This document shows, piece after piece, positions 1 to 5,432 of a stretch of 22,981 nucleotides of DNA (within the stretch, counting starts at the first letter, position 1; each line of letters starts with the position of its first letter). The notes under the pieces are model-generated. The model searched no databases, was not told the DNA's origin, and saw only the letters and a list, made by a program, of their open reading frames with translations. This DNA comes from a virus. Location: positions 1-22,981 of IMG/VR virus record IMGVR_UViG_3300030390_001481; one strand, written 5' to 3'. Made by a program: the position numbers and the translations under genes.

Positions 1-149
1 TCCTCTCCTATTTGTATTGCTAATTCAATTATATCTTCATAATCTACCTCTCCATCTATCATCTTTATTCCATTTAGATTAGTTATTTTTCCTTTCATTT
101 TGATGTGTTTAGCAATAACCTTTGCATATTTAGATATTATTAATTCCAT
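1..149 (-). CDS. Hypothetical protein, 3' part outside the window
   Basis: The frame is open from an ATG at 149 down to the window edge (49 codons), so only the N-terminus is visible. It begins MELIISKYAKVIAKHIKMKG and continues with an acidic stretch containing DGEVDYEDIIELAIQIGE. The ATG lies directly against the TAG stop of the gene upstream (150-152), which suggests translational coupling within the leftward operon. I do not recognise the family. The mix of a basic N-terminal helix and an acidic continuation is compatible with a small soluble phage protein. Confidence 0.6.
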   Translation of the reverse strand, partial: MELIISKYAKVIAKHIKMKGKITNLNGIKMIDGEVDYEDIIELAIQIGE

Positions 150-548
150 CTACTTTCTTTCTAATCTTTTTGTTCTAACATTATCCATTATTATACCTTT
201 CTTTTTACTTTTCATACCATCTGCATAATCTTTTGCTTCTTCATAGAGTTCTGCATTTTCATATTCTATATAATCAGCAAAATTGTTTAGCCATGAATGA
301 TCCCATTCATATTCAGAAATTTTCCTCCGAAATTCTGGGCTTGGTATCTTTTCAATTATTTTCCATAATTTATAAGTTTTCAATTCATCATAATGTTGCT
401 TTGCCTCTTCATAGGTGCTGAAATAATCATCAACACCTCCTACCCATACTATATATCTCCAGCCCTGTGTATATTCAACAGACCAATCCATATGAGGTCT
501 TTCAATTATCTCTTGACCATTTATGTAAGTTTTTAGTTCTTTTTCCAT
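150..548 (-). CDS. Hypothetical phage protein, 132 aa
   Basis: Soluble, charged protein of unknown function. Residues 30-60 hold an aromatic-rich segment (WRYIVWVGGVDDYFSTYEEA) that reads like a small beta-hairpin followed by a helix. The C-terminus is strongly basic (MKSKKKGI, TKRLERK). There is no signal peptide or membrane segment. It starts 6 nt downstream of the 555-866 gene and its stop abuts the ATG of the next gene, so it belongs to the same leftward transcript. The leader is AT-rich without a Shine-Dalgarno sequence, as in the rest of the window. I do not recognise the family. Confidence 0.7.
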   Translation of the reverse strand: MEKELKTYINGQEIIERPHMDWSVEYTQGWRYIVWVGGVDDYFSTYEEAKQHYDELKTYKLWKIIEKIPSPEFRRKISEYEWDHSWLNNFADYIEYENAELYEEAKDYADGMKSKKKGIIMDNVRTKRLERK

Positions 549-554
549 GTTTAT

Positions 555-866
555 TTATATATTTATTATGTTAAGATATGAGTTTGCATATTCCTTTAAC
601 ATTTCTCTTGATATTTTATTATTTAATATATCTCTACATATTAATGTTAATCTTTTTTTATTGCTATCTTCTTTCATATCTAAATTTTCAGTTATTAGTT
701 TGAGATTTTGGCTATAAGTAATACATTCATGTTCCATAATATTTCCCTCATCATCTAAAATGTCGTAGCAACATTTGTCGCAAGTTTTATATTCATACTT
801 TTTTATAAACTCTATTGCTTTTTTGTAGCCAAAACCTCTGTCTTTTGGGTGTCGTTTAATGTCCAT
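555..866 (-). CDS. Hypothetical Cys-rich small protein, 103 aa
   Basis: The N-terminal half carries CDKCC (residues 34-38) and a later HEC. With the nearby acidic residues this could form a small metal site, but the spacing does not match a zinc ribbon I can name. The C-terminal half is helical and charged (NKKRLTLICRDILNNKISRE). The start ATG at 866 lies 2 nt from the stop of the 869-1642 gene, which suggests coupled translation. No membrane segment or signal peptide. Function unknown. Confidence 0.65.
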   Translation of the reverse strand: MDIKRHPKDRGFGYKKAIEFIKKYEYKTCDKCCYDILDDEGNIMEHECITYSQNLKLITENLDMKEDSNKKRLTLICRDILNNKISREMLKEYANSYLNIINI

Positions 867-868
867 AT

Positions 869-1642
869 CTATTCAATTTCATTTTGAGCATCTTCTAATT
901 CTTTAGATGCATTATATACCCATAATCTATTATTTACTTCTTTTAAAATTACATTTTTAATTAAAGGAATATTAGTAAGTGTATTTTCATTATTCCTGTA
1001 ATCATGTCCTATGATATTATTAAACCCCTCGTCAGTTATTTCTAATATTTCATCTATAATATCTTTTCTGTGTTCTAAAGAAACATAATCATTGATTACA
1101 TTATCTAAGCAATCAACAAAGTATTCAATATCATCATGATGTATGTAGCTGTGTAAGCCATCATCTAATTCTTCCCATAAATTATCTTTCCAATCTTCGT
1201 AATTTCTTAAGGCGTACATTCCCTCTCTGTAAGACATACAATTTTCTTCAACAATTAACTTATCATGTTCCCAATTGTATTTAGATTCGCCCATAAAATC
1301 ACAGCCAGGCTCTTCGTAAGATATATCTGCATTTAGTTTATACTTCTTGCATATTTCATAAATTAGTTTCTCTGGAGGCGACCATGCACTATCGCCATGT
1401 ATTTCAAGTACGCCATATCCAAATGATACATCTTCTAAATTAGTTTCAAAGTCCCACCATGTAGTACCATATTCATAGTTATCTCTTTCTTTGTTTTCTA
1501 TATCAAATTTTTTATCAAGGAGTAAATCTCCCCATTCATTAAAGTAATTTGTATCTTCATATTTATCTACTTTAGTTTTGAGATTTTTAAGTGTTTCTAA
1601 ATCTCCAAATATATTTACGTTGTTAAAACAATAATTCGCCAT
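869..1642 (-). CDS. YubB/Api92-like ferredoxin-fold protein, 257 aa
   Basis: The N-terminal 120 residues match the pattern of the YubB/Api92-like (DUF1281-type) family found on plasmids and phages. It opens with a MANYCFNNVNIFGD strand, followed by YGTTWWD (58-64, the family's WGTKWD position), SAWSPPEKLI (85-94, the usual 'TAWSPP.P' motif) and YEEPGCDFMGE (109-119, the usual 'EPG..F.G' motif). These are family features recalled from memory, not a database hit. The C-terminal 130 residues are acidic and helical and are not part of that core. The family has no proven enzymatic activity that I know of. It is the largest gene in the left arm and is packed between small hypothetical genes in one leftward operon. 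No transmembrane segment. Confidence 0.8.
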   Translation of the reverse strand: MANYCFNNVNIFGDLETLKNLKTKVDKYEDTNYFNEWGDLLLDKKFDIENKERDNYEYGTTWWDFETNLEDVSFGYGVLEIHGDSAWSPPEKLIYEICKKYKLNADISYEEPGCDFMGESKYNWEHDKLIVEENCMSYREGMYALRNYEDWKDNLWEELDDGLHSYIHHDDIEYFVDCLDNVINDYVSLEHRKDIIDEILEITDEGFNNIIGHDYRNNENTLTNIPLIKNVILKEVNNRLWVYNASKELEDAQNEIE

Positions 1643-1644
1643 AT

Positions 1645-1851
1645 CTATTTTATTTTATTTAATTTAATATTTCCTAAGTTTTTATTATAGGTGTTAATCA
1701 TTTCTGATGTAACGATTTGTTTAAAATCTCCCGTTGCAATTTGTATGTACATATTAGTTATATCATCTTCTGATATATTAACAAAATCATTATAGTAATT
1801 TTGATAAATATTTAATATAAGTAGTAAGTCATTTTTTGTAAGTCCAGTCAT
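1645..1851 (-). CDS. Hypothetical small helical protein, 68 aa
   Basis: Begins MTGLTKNDLLLILNIYQNYY, then an acidic helix (ISEDDITNMY) and a basic tail. The 'LTK.DL..IL..' opening is common among small uncharacterised phage proteins, but I cannot name a family. It is the first gene after the terminator at 2009-2034, so it is probably transcribed from its own promoter in the 157-bp gap upstream, which contains a perfect 9-bp inverted repeat (1941-1973). Its stop lies 2 nt before the ATG of the YubB-like gene, so the two are likely co-translated. Confidence 0.65.
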   Translation of the reverse strand: MTGLTKNDLLLILNIYQNYYNDFVNISEDDITNMYIQIATGDFKQIVTSEMINTYNKNLGNIKLNKIK

Positions 1852-1940
1852 GCTAAATTTTTTTTAAAATAGGAAAAAGAATACGACATATAATTCTTTT
1901 TTACAATGTTGGTTTCTCCTAACATTAACCTATTGTATTA

Positions 1941-1973
1941 ATAAGTTTTGTAAAAATAGTAAATAAAACTTAT
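1941..1973. repeat. Perfect 9-bp inverted repeat, candidate operator
   Basis: ATAAGTTTT (1941-1949) and AAAACTTAT (1965-1973) are exact reverse complements separated by 15 bp. They sit in the gap between the terminator at 2009-2034 and the leftward gene starting at 1851. There is no T-tract on either side, so an operator or a leader hairpin is more likely than a terminator. The rest of the gap (1852-2008) is AT-rich and contains a second, weaker hairpin (AATGTTGG / CTAACATT, 1905-1926). Confidence 0.4.
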
Positions 1974-2008
1974 ATAAACTATTAATATAGTATTTATTTT
2001 TTATGTAC

Positions 2009-2034
2009 AAAAAAACCAAGAATTTCTTCTTGGC
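2009..2034 (-). terminator. Intrinsic terminator of the leftward operon
   Basis: On the minus strand CCAAGAA, a GAAA tetraloop and TTCTTGG form a perfect 7-bp stem (2016-2033), extended by a possible G-U pair, followed immediately by seven Ts (2015 down to 2009). A GNRA loop plus a T-tract is a textbook Rho-independent terminator. It lies 27 nt past the stop of the 2061-2285 gene and ends the transcript that starts near 4440. Confidence 0.85.
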
Positions 2035-2060
2035 TCTCCTGTAACAAAACAAACATTATT

Positions 2061-2285
2061 TTATCTGAACAAATCTTTTATTGCGTAAGGTTCAATTGTT
2101 CCATATCTTTTAGCTATTCTTTTTAATTGTGTTTTTGCATTAACATATTCTGTCCATGCGTGAGGAAATTGGTCTGTATCTTGCAAAATATATTGTTCTT
2201 GCTGTTTTATTATTTTTTGCCAGATGTTAATATTATACTCTAATTGTTCAAGTTGATTCTTTTCTTTTCTATTGTTCATGTTCAA
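2061..2285 (-). CDS. Hypothetical coiled-coil small protein, 74 aa
   Basis: The first 45 residues are rich in K, E, Q, N and I with heptad-like spacing (QLEQLEYNINIWQKIIKQQE), suggesting a helix or short coiled coil. A QFPHAWTEYVNAKTQLKRIA stretch follows. Two in-frame ATGs are possible, at 2285 and 2279. The first overlaps the 3' end of the upstream gene by 17 nt. This is the last gene before the terminator at 2009-2034. No recognised domain. Confidence 0.65.
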   Translation of the reverse strand: MNMNNRKEKNQLEQLEYNINIWQKIIKQQEQYILQDTDQFPHAWTEYVNAKTQLKRIAKRYGTIEPYAIKDLFR

Positions 2286-2484
2286 ATTTATTTATTAATT
2301 CTTCTAACTGATTTTCAGTCAAAGTACGATATTCATCATCATTGTCATTAATGAGGTAAGTTCCTCCTCCCTGTCCATCATTCCATATTTGAACACCATC
2401 TACGTTCGTTTTACATTCATAAGATAGACCTCTACGAGTTGAGTAATATTTAGTTGATGTTACTTTTAATTTTTTTATGTTCAT
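2269..2484 (-). CDS. Hypothetical small phage protein, 71 aa
   Basis: Basic N-terminal half (MNIKKLKVTSTKYYSTRRG) followed by a beta-rich, glycine-containing segment (QIWNDGQGGGTYLINDNDDE) and an acidic C-terminal helix. The STRRG.SYE.KTN...IWNDG.GG pattern looks familiar from small phage proteins, but I cannot attach a function. It overlaps the next gene by 17 nt and is preceded by an AT-only leader with no Shine-Dalgarno sequence. Confidence 0.65.
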   Translation of the reverse strand: MNIKKLKVTSTKYYSTRRGLSYECKTNVDGVQIWNDGQGGGTYLINDNDDEYRTLTENQLEELINKFEHEQ

Positions 2485-2527
2485 ATTTAATCTTTTTATT
2501 TAATTTTAGTTAATTTTAATTGTTCTC

Positions 2528-2827
2528 TCATAATAATTGAAATTCATCATAACTATCTATTGGCTTATTGTTCTTGTCTAATTCAGTTACAGGATATGAA
2601 CAATAAGAACTTCCATAAATATCAATTGGTTCATTGTTCTCATCTAATTCAGTTATAATACTCATAAATAAAGTGATGCTTTCATCTCCATCGTCCCAGA
2701 CCTCTATATTGTTAAAAATTATATCTAAATCACTATCCTCTCCATTAGTTCTGTTTCCTAATAAGTGTATAAACTTATCTTGGTTTTCTATTTTTTGCAA
2801 TTCTGCAATTAGTTTTTTTACTATCAT
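2528..2827 (-). CDS. Hypothetical acidic protein with an internal duplication, 99 aa
   Basis: Acidic soluble protein. The N-terminal 45 residues (KKLIAELQKIENQDKFIHLL then DLDIIFNNIEVWDDGDESI) read as a helix followed by beta strands. The C-terminal half holds two copies of a 22-residue unit, recognisable as TELDENNEPIDIY and TELDKNNKPIDSY. At DNA level the copies (2555-2589 and 2621-2655) match at 30 of 35 positions with a 66-bp offset. It starts 5 nt after the 2833-3312 gene. Family unknown. Confidence 0.7.
   Translation of the reverse strand: MIVKKLIAELQKIENQDKFIHLLGNRTNGEDSDLDIIFNNIEVWDDGDESITLFMSIITELDENNEPIDIYGSSYCSYPVTELDKNNKPIDSYDEFQLL
2555..2655 (-). repeat. In-frame 66-bp-offset direct repeat inside the 2528-2827 gene
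   Basis: Two 35-nt copies at 2555-2589 and 2621-2655 differ at five positions, and the offset of 66 bp equals 22 codons. The duplication keeps frame and most differences leave the core TELD.NN.PID.Y intact, as expected for a recent duplication kept under selection at protein level. Confidence 0.8.
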
Positions 2828-2832
2828 ATTAT

Positions 2833-3312
2833 TTATATTTTATTTTCTCTAATATACTTTCTTAGTTTATTTACTTTGATTTCATACATCTTGATATTAT
2901 TTAATGCAAGATCCAATTCTTCTCTAAGCTCAAATACTCCACTTACTGCCCTACTTACTCTTACTTGATACCCTACTATATATCTTGCTCTTTCTATTCT
3001 TTCTGTTTTTAGCTCGTCTAATATTTCATCAAACAATTCACAACCACAATTTTTTTCTTCTGGTTCACATTTAGTGTTATCTCTTAATCTTGTTAATTTA
3101 TCAATAACATCTGTAAATGTAAATTTGTGATTGTCTAAATCATTATTTGTATTATTGAAGTTAATTGTTTGTTTATATCCCTCTTTTCTTAATTGAATAA
3201 CTATTTCTGAAATACAATTAAAAGTGTTTTCAGTATCATAGTTTATCTGTTCAGATATTACAATTTCATCTAATAATATTTTATATGTATAATTTCTCTT
3301 TTTATTTTTCAT
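2833..3312 (-). CDS. Hypothetical protein, 159 aa
   Basis: No recognised domain. Residues 1-55 look like mixed alpha/beta with basic residues (YTYKILLDEIVISEQINYD). A CEPEEKNCGCELF segment (three Cys) follows near residue 82. The C-terminal 60 residues are predicted helical with a coiled-coil look (ELREELDLALNNIKMYEIKV, then a basic end). No signal or membrane segment. It lies directly downstream of a strong hairpin (3343-3369) in the same leftward operon. Confidence 0.7.
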   Translation of the reverse strand: MKNKKRNYTYKILLDEIVISEQINYDTENTFNCISEIVIQLRKEGYKQTINFNNTNNDLDNHKFTFTDVIDKLTRLRDNTKCEPEEKNCGCELFDEILDELKTERIERARYIVGYQVRVSRAVSGVFELREELDLALNNIKMYEIKVNKLRKYIRENKI

Positions 3313-3342
3313 TTAATTTAATTTTAGTTTTGTATTGCGAAT

Positions 3343-3369
3343 ACCCCAAAACGTTTTATGTTTTGGGGT
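3343..3369 (-). other. 10-bp perfect hairpin between operon genes
   Basis: ACCCCAAAAC (3343-3352) and GTTTTGGGGT (3360-3369) pair perfectly around a 7-nt loop. Neither strand has a T-tract directly after the stem, so a clean intrinsic terminator is unlikely. Its position between two leftward genes suggests an RNA processing, stability or partial-attenuation element. Confidence 0.55.
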
Positions 3370-3405
3370 GTTTACAAAAGATTTGTTTTTATCTTATTAA
3401 TTTTT

Positions 3406-3621
3406 CTAATCCCTTTGAACACTATACTCATCTAACCAATATTTTTCAATTTCTTTTTGTTTGATAACAATAATGTCTTGAATTTTTGCAATCATATTTA
3501 ATCTGGCATATCCATTATCATCAGTGTGATTTGTTACTAACGGAGTTTTTGGAAAAATTTCTAATATGGTTCTTTGAAGTGTTTTAATTTCGTTTTTTAA
3601 TGTGTCTATTTTAGTTCTCAT
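3406..3621 (-). CDS. Hypothetical coiled-coil protein, 71 aa
   Basis: Residues 1-24 (RTKIDTLKNEIKTLQRTILE) show a regular I/L heptad pattern, and a second helix lies in residues 44-62 (IAKIQDIIVIKQKEIEKYW), joined by a polar loop (TNHTDDNGYARLN). This suggests a helical hairpin or dimeric coiled coil. It is followed by the 3343-3369 hairpin and preceded by a 34-nt AT-rich gap. Function unknown. Confidence 0.65.
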   Translation of the reverse strand: MRTKIDTLKNEIKTLQRTILEIFPKTPLVTNHTDDNGYARLNMIAKIQDIIVIKQKEIEKYWLDEYSVQRD

Positions 3622-3655
3622 AATATTATATTTAATTAATACTTTTTTGTTGGTT

Positions 3656-4063
3656 TTATAGATTTTTGTATTGTTTCATTCTTTTCTGGTAGTGTGCCTC
3701 TTTATAAGTTCTATGTAAGTTTTGAAATAACGTATATTGAGCATGAAATAACATATCCATACCACAGCCAGAAATGCGTCCATCTTTTGAGCAACCTGCG
3801 AGATTTAATATAAATGGGTTTGTAATTGGTCTAAGTTTGTTTTTAAATATGTATGCAAGTTTTATTTTTCTACTCATTCCCGATTTACTAACGCTTTCAA
3901 CACCACAATAGAACCGACCATTTAAAAGGGCGTTTTTTATTTGTTTAAGGTCTGTCGCTGTCCATTCTGCAAGATTATCAATGTCTTTGTCTGTCCAATA
4001 ATTAGAGTTTTTTATTGTTTCTTTTGCCTCTAATATTGCGAGGTCTTTGATTCTTTTTGTCAT
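3656..4063 (-). CDS. Conserved phage protein with SGMSR / GCGMDM motifs, 135 aa
   Basis: The middle carries VESVSKSGMSRKIKLAYI (about residues 55-72) and a later SGCGMDMLFHAQYTLFQNL. From memory, the combination 'SxSGMSR ... GCGMDM.FH..Y.L' recurs in uncharacterised proteins of unrelated phages and plasmids, with no function I can cite. The conserved Ser/Arg, Cys and His residues are arranged as in a small enzyme or a nucleic-acid-binding protein, but this is inference. The N-terminal 50 residues are helical (LAILEAKETIKN, DLKQIKNALLNG). It sits near the promoter-proximal end of the leftward operon, after the 4104-4128 hairpin. Confidence 0.75.
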   Translation of the reverse strand: MTKRIKDLAILEAKETIKNSNYWTDKDIDNLAEWTATDLKQIKNALLNGRFYCGVESVSKSGMSRKIKLAYIFKNKLRPITNPFILNLAGCSKDGRISGCGMDMLFHAQYTLFQNLHRTYKEAHYQKRMKQYKNL

Positions 4064-4103
4064 TAGTGATAAATTAAATTAATATTTGTTTTGTACCAGA
4101 AAA

Positions 4104-4128
4104 GCCCCAATACGGAAAGTATTGAGGC
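4104..4128 (-). terminator. Hairpin with short T-tract, possible attenuator
   Basis: On the minus strand GCCTCAATAC and GTATTGGGGC form a 10-bp stem with one U-G pair around a 5-nt loop. On the plus strand that pair would be a C-A mismatch, so the structure favours leftward transcripts. It is followed by TTTTCT, a weak tract. It lies after the first gene of the leftward operon (4147-4407), so partial termination would make that gene the most expressed. Confidence 0.55.
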
Positions 4129-4146
4129 GTTTGGTGTTTGGCTGTG

Positions 4147-4407
4147 TTATTTGCTAACTATATTATCTCCGTTTGATAATCTATCTAATATAGATTTGTA
4201 ATGCTTTTCAAAATGGCGTATTATTTCTTCAAATTGTGGTGTTGCTTTTCCCCAACCATTTCCATCAGTACCCTCAAACAGCTTAATATCTTCAAGATAA
4301 AAACTTTCGCTTAAAAAATCCATTTTGCAGCTTATTGCATCAAGCAAAATAGATTTTGCAATTTCATTATTTGTCGCTTTTCTGTTTTTAGTTTCGTTAT
4401 ATAACAT
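4147..4407 (-). CDS. Hypothetical small protein, first gene of the leftward operon, 86 aa
   Basis: Soluble, charged protein. N-terminal helix TNNEIAKSILLDAISCKMDF, middle segment DGNGWGKATPQFEEIIRHFE, then a C-terminal helix. No recognised domain, signal peptide or membrane segment. Its ATG at 4407 is 27 nt downstream of a minus-strand TATATTTA box (4441-4434). It is the first gene read from the divergent hub and is followed by a possible attenuator hairpin. First position next to a hub often marks an early regulator, but nothing in the sequence proves this. Confidence 0.65.
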   Translation of the reverse strand: MLYNETKNRKATNNEIAKSILLDAISCKMDFLSESFYLEDIKLFEGTDGNGWGKATPQFEEIIRHFEKHYKSILDRLSNGDNIVSK

Positions 4408-4433
4408 AATAATATTTTAATTAATAATTTATG

Positions 4434-4441
4434 TAAATATA
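4434..4441 (-). promoter_or_regulatory. Candidate -7 box for the leftward operon
   Basis: On the minus strand this reads TATATTTA, one base from the flavobacterial TAnnTTTG consensus, 27 nt upstream of the ATG at 4407. I see no clear -33 TTG element. The spacing to the ATG and the position at the head of the operon support it. Confidence 0.4.
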
Positions 4442-4451
4442 GTAAATAATA

Positions 4452-4490
4452 AGTGGATAACCTAATAAATAACACTAAAAGTTATCAACA
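4452..4490. other. Two DnaA-box-like sites in inverted orientation
   Basis: The minus strand of 4452-4460 reads TTATCCACT and the plus strand of 4482-4490 reads TTATCAACA. Each differs by one base from the DnaA box TTATCCACA. They face opposite ways, 21 bp apart, within DNA of about 15-18% G+C. Binding is not demonstrated and such 9-mers can occur by chance in AT-rich DNA. Confidence 0.4.
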
Positions 4491-4554
4491 ATAATAATTA
4501 ATGTATAAGTGCTTGATTGTCAGTGTATTACAGAGGTTCTTTCCTGTGGTTTAA

Positions 4555-4809
4555 TTTATCGGTGTTGAAGTTCGGTCAGGTATAAAGGGGAAGGTCAGCA
4601 AGTGGGAACACTGCCAGAAATGGGAAGGGGAAGAGGCAAAGGTCAAGCGATTACAGACAGAGGTGGACAGGGCAGAGCTGGAGAGCTGCAACAATAACAG
4701 GAGTAAGCCAGACCACCCCAGACCAACAGCCCCAAAAGCAAAAGACAAAACAACCACCAAAAAACAAACAAAACAACACCCCCCCTGTCAAAATAAAATC
4801 GTTTTCTAA
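4555..4809 (+). other. GC-rich island with a K/E-rich open frame lacking a standard start
   Basis: Base composition jumps to 53% G+C over 4561-4740, with long purine runs on the plus strand followed by a C-rich end (CACCCCCCC near 4788). One plus-strand frame is open for 84 codons from a TAA at 4552-4554 to a TAA at 4807-4809. It reads as a charged, coiled-coil-like segment (SKWEHCQKWEGEEAKVKRLQ, EVDRAELESC) followed by a Pro/Lys tail, but it contains no ATG and no good GTG or TTG start. Options are a gene remnant, a gene with a rare start such as ATC or ATA, a structured non-coding RNA, or acquired DNA. The opposite-strand frame from 4760 to 4551 is Leu/Ser-rich in the manner of a shadow of the K/E-rich frame. 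Confidence 0.35.
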
Positions 4810-4873
4810 AACCAAACATTAGCCGTATAACCTATTAGTACCCTCAACCCCGAGATGTCTGAAAAAAATTTAT

Positions 4874-4881
4874 TATATTTA
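4874..4881 (+). promoter_or_regulatory. Candidate -7 box of the 4896 gene
   Basis: TATATTTA, one base from TAnnTTTG, followed 14 nt later by the ATG at 4896 with an A-rich leader. It mirrors the box used for the leftward operon (4434-4441), so the hub would fire in both directions. Confidence 0.45.
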
Positions 4882-4895
4882 CAAAAAATAAAGAC

Positions 4896-5111
4896 ATGGA
4901 AAAAGATAACAAAATCTCAGATTACGTTCAAGGCCTATATGTAAAGAATGGAAGATTAATTAATGATCGCCCTAACGGAATGTCCGGTATAGAGGAAGCA
5001 TCAATGTATAGACAGCAAATGAAAAAACAATATAAGATAGATTGTATAGCAGATGGAATTGAGAGAGCTAAGATGAGACAAGATATGGACATGAACTTCA
5101 GAAAATTTTAA
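4896..5111 (+). CDS. Hypothetical small charged protein, monocistronic, 71 aa
   Basis: Unrecognised soluble protein, mixed-charge, with a Met-rich helical C-terminus (ERAKMRQDMDMNFRKF). Residues 15-35 (LYVKNGRLINDRPNGMSG) may form a beta hairpin. It has its own promoter-like box and ends 32 nt before a strong intrinsic terminator (5144-5174), so it is transcribed alone, separate from groEL. It is the only rightward gene in the hub, and small single genes next to an origin-like region are often regulators, but that is inference. Confidence 0.7.
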   Translation: MEKDNKISDYVQGLYVKNGRLINDRPNGMSGIEEASMYRQQMKKQYKIDCIADGIERAKMRQDMDMNFRKF

Positions 5112-5143
5112 GGTTTCCCGTAGTTAGTTTATTTAGTGAAAGG

Positions 5144-5174
5144 TAGAGCAGCTTAATTGTTGCTCTATTTTTTT
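5144..5174 (+). terminator. Intrinsic terminator after the 4896 gene
   Basis: TAGAGCAGC (5144-5152) pairs with GTTGCTCTA (5159-5167) as a 9-bp stem with one G-U pair and a TTAATT loop, followed by seven Ts (5168-5174). It insulates the groEL promoter from read-through out of the hub. Confidence 0.9.
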
Positions 5175-5179
5175 ATCTA

Positions 5180-5234
5180 TATGTCGTGTACATGACATCT
5201 GTATGTCGCGTTTATGTCGCGTTTATGTCGTGAC
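5180..5234 (+). repeat. Five 11-bp-phased TATGTCGCG-type repeats
   Basis: Units begin at 5180 (TATGTCGTG), 5191 (degenerate, CATGACATC), 5202 (TATGTCGCG), 5213 (TATGTCGCG) and 5224 (TATGTCGTG), exactly 11 bp apart. That is about one helical turn, so a bound protein would line one face of the DNA. The same 9-mer occurs as an exact inverted copy at 5395-5403 beside the groEL promoter, and a diverged direct copy is at 5301-5309. The first two units also form an ATGTC...GACAT dyad (5181-5198). Role as operator or replication iterons is inference. Confidence 0.7.
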
Positions 5235-5262
5235 TAAAACTTTACATAACTTAACTTAACTA

Positions 5263-5275
5263 ATTGATAATCAAT
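5263..5275. repeat. 13-bp palindrome in the groEL upstream region
   Basis: ATTGAT, a central A, and ATCAAT form a perfect 6-1-6 inverted repeat, the size of a dimeric regulator site. No regulator is assigned. Confidence 0.35.
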
Positions 5276-5394
5276 ATAAAAGAGAACTAATACTTATTTT
5301 TATGTCACATTTAGGTATTTAAAATAATAATATAATAAAATAATACTAATACAAAATAACTATAGTTTCAAATTAAAGCACACTAAGTTGGAAT

Positions 5395-5432
5395 CGCGAC
5401 ATAAGGTTAGTTTAATTAAATTGTTATATTTG
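5395..5432 (+). promoter_or_regulatory. groEL promoter with overlapping operator-like site
   Basis: TATATTTG at 5425-5432 matches the flavobacterial -7 consensus TAnnTTTG exactly, 26 nt before the groEL ATG. The -33 region has no clear TTG. It is directly adjoined by CGCGACATA (5395-5403), the exact inverse of the repeat unit at 5202 and 5213. A protein bound there would touch the -33 contact zone and could repress or replace normal promoter recognition. Confidence 0.55.

Larger units (their letters stand above)
4408..4895. other. Divergent intergenic hub, candidate origin region
   Basis: These 488 bp without a confident gene separate the leftward and rightward arms. From left to right they hold a minus-strand promoter-like box (4434-4441), two DnaA-box-like sequences in opposite orientation (4452-4460 and 4482-4490) in very AT-rich DNA (15% G+C over 4381-4500), a GC-rich purine-skewed island (4555-4809) with an open frame that lacks a normal start, and a plus-strand TATATTTA box (4874-4881) serving the 4896 gene. 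Divergent transcription, DnaA-like boxes and a sharp composition change make it the best candidate in the window for a replication origin or master control region. No iteron array is seen here. Confidence 0.4.

Noticed and set aside
4551-4760. 69-codon minus-strand open frame in the GC-rich island
   Set aside because: Leu/Ser-rich pattern is what the complement of a K/E-rich frame gives; no promoter or leader fits. Kept only as part of the island.
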